From Gammaproteobacteria bacterium (GTDB lineage Bacteria > Pseudomonadota > Gammaproteobacteria > Ga0077536): 64,000 bases of DNA. The DNA lies in assembly GCA_020849475.1 (NCBI GenBank), contig JADLGE010000083.1, positions 1 through 64,000 of the forward strand. Direction: 5' to 3'. Both the position numbers and the translations under genes were made by a program. Shown piece after piece: positions 63,246 through 64,000 of this stretch (position 1 is the stretch's first letter; every line of letters begins with the position of its first letter). Below the pieces are notes generated by a model. It was not told the DNA's origin and ran no database searches. It worked only from the letters and a program-made list of their open reading frames with translations.

Positions 63246-63839
63246 ATGACATCATCGAAATCACGCGAAGCCTGGGTCGAGATCCCGGGCCCGGCGAGCC
63301 ACAGTGAGCAGGCCGGCCCCTATGACTTCGGCTTCGTGCCGGCCATGGGACGGCTGCTGGCGGCTCATCCGCTCATCGGCCCGGCCTTCATGGCGCTCTA
63401 TGGCGCCGTCATGTTCGCCCCAGACGGCGCACTCAGCCGCGGTGAGCGTGAATTCGTCGCAGGCGTGGCCGCCGCTGCGCAGGGCTGCACCTACTGAACC
63501 GAGTCCCATACAGAATTCCTCCGTGTCGAGGGAGAAAGCCTGGAACTCGCGCAAGCCATCAAGCATCGGCGTTGGCGTGAAGTGGTCGACCTGACCGCCC
63601 GCCAGCGTGCGCTGGGTGAGCTCGCGGAAAAACTGTCGGCGACGCCGACCCGCATGCTGGAGCGTGACTGGCAGCCGTTGCGTGATCTCGGGTTCGATGA
63701 CCGGGCGTGCCTGGAAGTCGCGCACATCGTCGGTATCTTCAACCACCTCACGCGGCTTGCCGACGGACTGGGGCTCGAGCTCGACGCCGCCACGCGGGCC
63801 GCTGCCGAGTCGGGTGTGGCGCTGCGACGTCCGGACTGA
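63246..63839 (+). CDS. AhpD/peroxidase-related (carboxymuconolactone decarboxylase-like) protein with in-frame TGA (candidate Sec) at 63495-63497
   Basis: Same frame before and after TGA; ...GEREFVAGVAAAAQGCTY[U]TESHTEFLRVEGESLELAQAIKHRRW...LTARQRALGELAEKLSATPTRMLERDWQPLRDLGFDDRACLEVAHIVGIFNHLTRLADGLGLELD; CxxUxxxH matches CxxCxxxH. Confidence 0.8.
63511..63545 (+). promoter_or_regulatory. Candidate bacterial SECIS stem-loop
   Basis: UUCCUC (63516-63521) - CGUGUC loop - GAGGGA (63528-63533); loop begins 24 nt after UGA, G at second loop position; possible lower CAG/CUG helix. Confidence 0.55.
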
Positions 63840-63882
63840 TACGTGCCTATCCCTGGCCGGCGAGGCCGCCGCGCGGCGCGGC

Positions 63883-64000
63883 CTACGGCGGGTGAGACGT
63901 CGAGAAAGCGCCACGCCACGCGGCCGCGGGGTGAGGAGCCTGCAGGCGGTCGTGACCGAAGAGCTTGCGACGCAGGCTGCCGGGCTGGTAGCCCGTGGCC
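63883..64000 (-). CDS. C-terminal fragment of an unidentified protein, truncated by window edge
   Basis: Open minus frame ...ATGYQPGSLRRKLFGHDRLQAPHPAAAWRGAFSTSHPP*; high GC3; no family recognised. Confidence 0.3.
   Translation of the reverse strand, partial: ATGYQPGSLRRKLFGHDRLQAPHPAAAWRGAFSTSHPP

Noticed and set aside
63246-63497. Simple nonsense pseudogene explanation for the AhpD-like gene
   Set aside because: Not fully excluded, but the stop is TGA exactly at the catalytic Cys, the rest of the frame is intact and family-like, and a suitably spaced hairpin follows; kept as the main alternative hypothesis
63261-63914. 217-aa minus-strand ORF spanning the TGA-containing gene
   Set aside because: Would remove the need for recoding, but its translation is Arg/Ala-rich with no family resemblance, whereas the plus frame matches AhpD-type sequence on both sides of the TGA

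Overview
GC-rich proteobacterial chromosome segment, gammaproteobacterial in gene content and order (inferred from recognised families only; no search was run). Positions 1-1012 are the end of an integrated element: a 5'-partial P4-type tyrosine integrase (open to the left edge, so missing from the ORF track) beside tRNA-Gln(CTG). From 1013 rightward most of the window is chromosomal: rplM-rpsI, coq7, degQ-like protease, oxyR, rmuC, zapE, cysI-DUF934, a REC-Ser/Thr kinase fusion, lon, pyk, ssb, uvrA, lgt-thyA-folA, apaHG, an emrAB/tetR/OMF efflux locus, orphan cytochrome-oxidase-III-like membrane genes, a 2-hydroxyacyl-CoA-lyase-like enzyme, a D-aminoacylase-like amidohydrolase, two LLM oxidoreductases, an M50 protease-repeat fusion, and a hydantoinase (hyuAB)/class-III aminotransferase cluster. 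The most interesting signal is at the right end. ORFs 63246-63497 and 63582-63839 look like one AhpD/peroxidase-related gene whose second active-site Cys codon is an in-frame TGA (C-T-Y-[TGA]-T-E-S-H). A SECIS-like stem-loop lies 24 nt downstream, so this is a candidate selenoprotein. Other new-looking items are two iteron families between integrase and tRNA-Gln, a 28-bp palindrome present twice, and several operator-like palindromes in divergent promoters.
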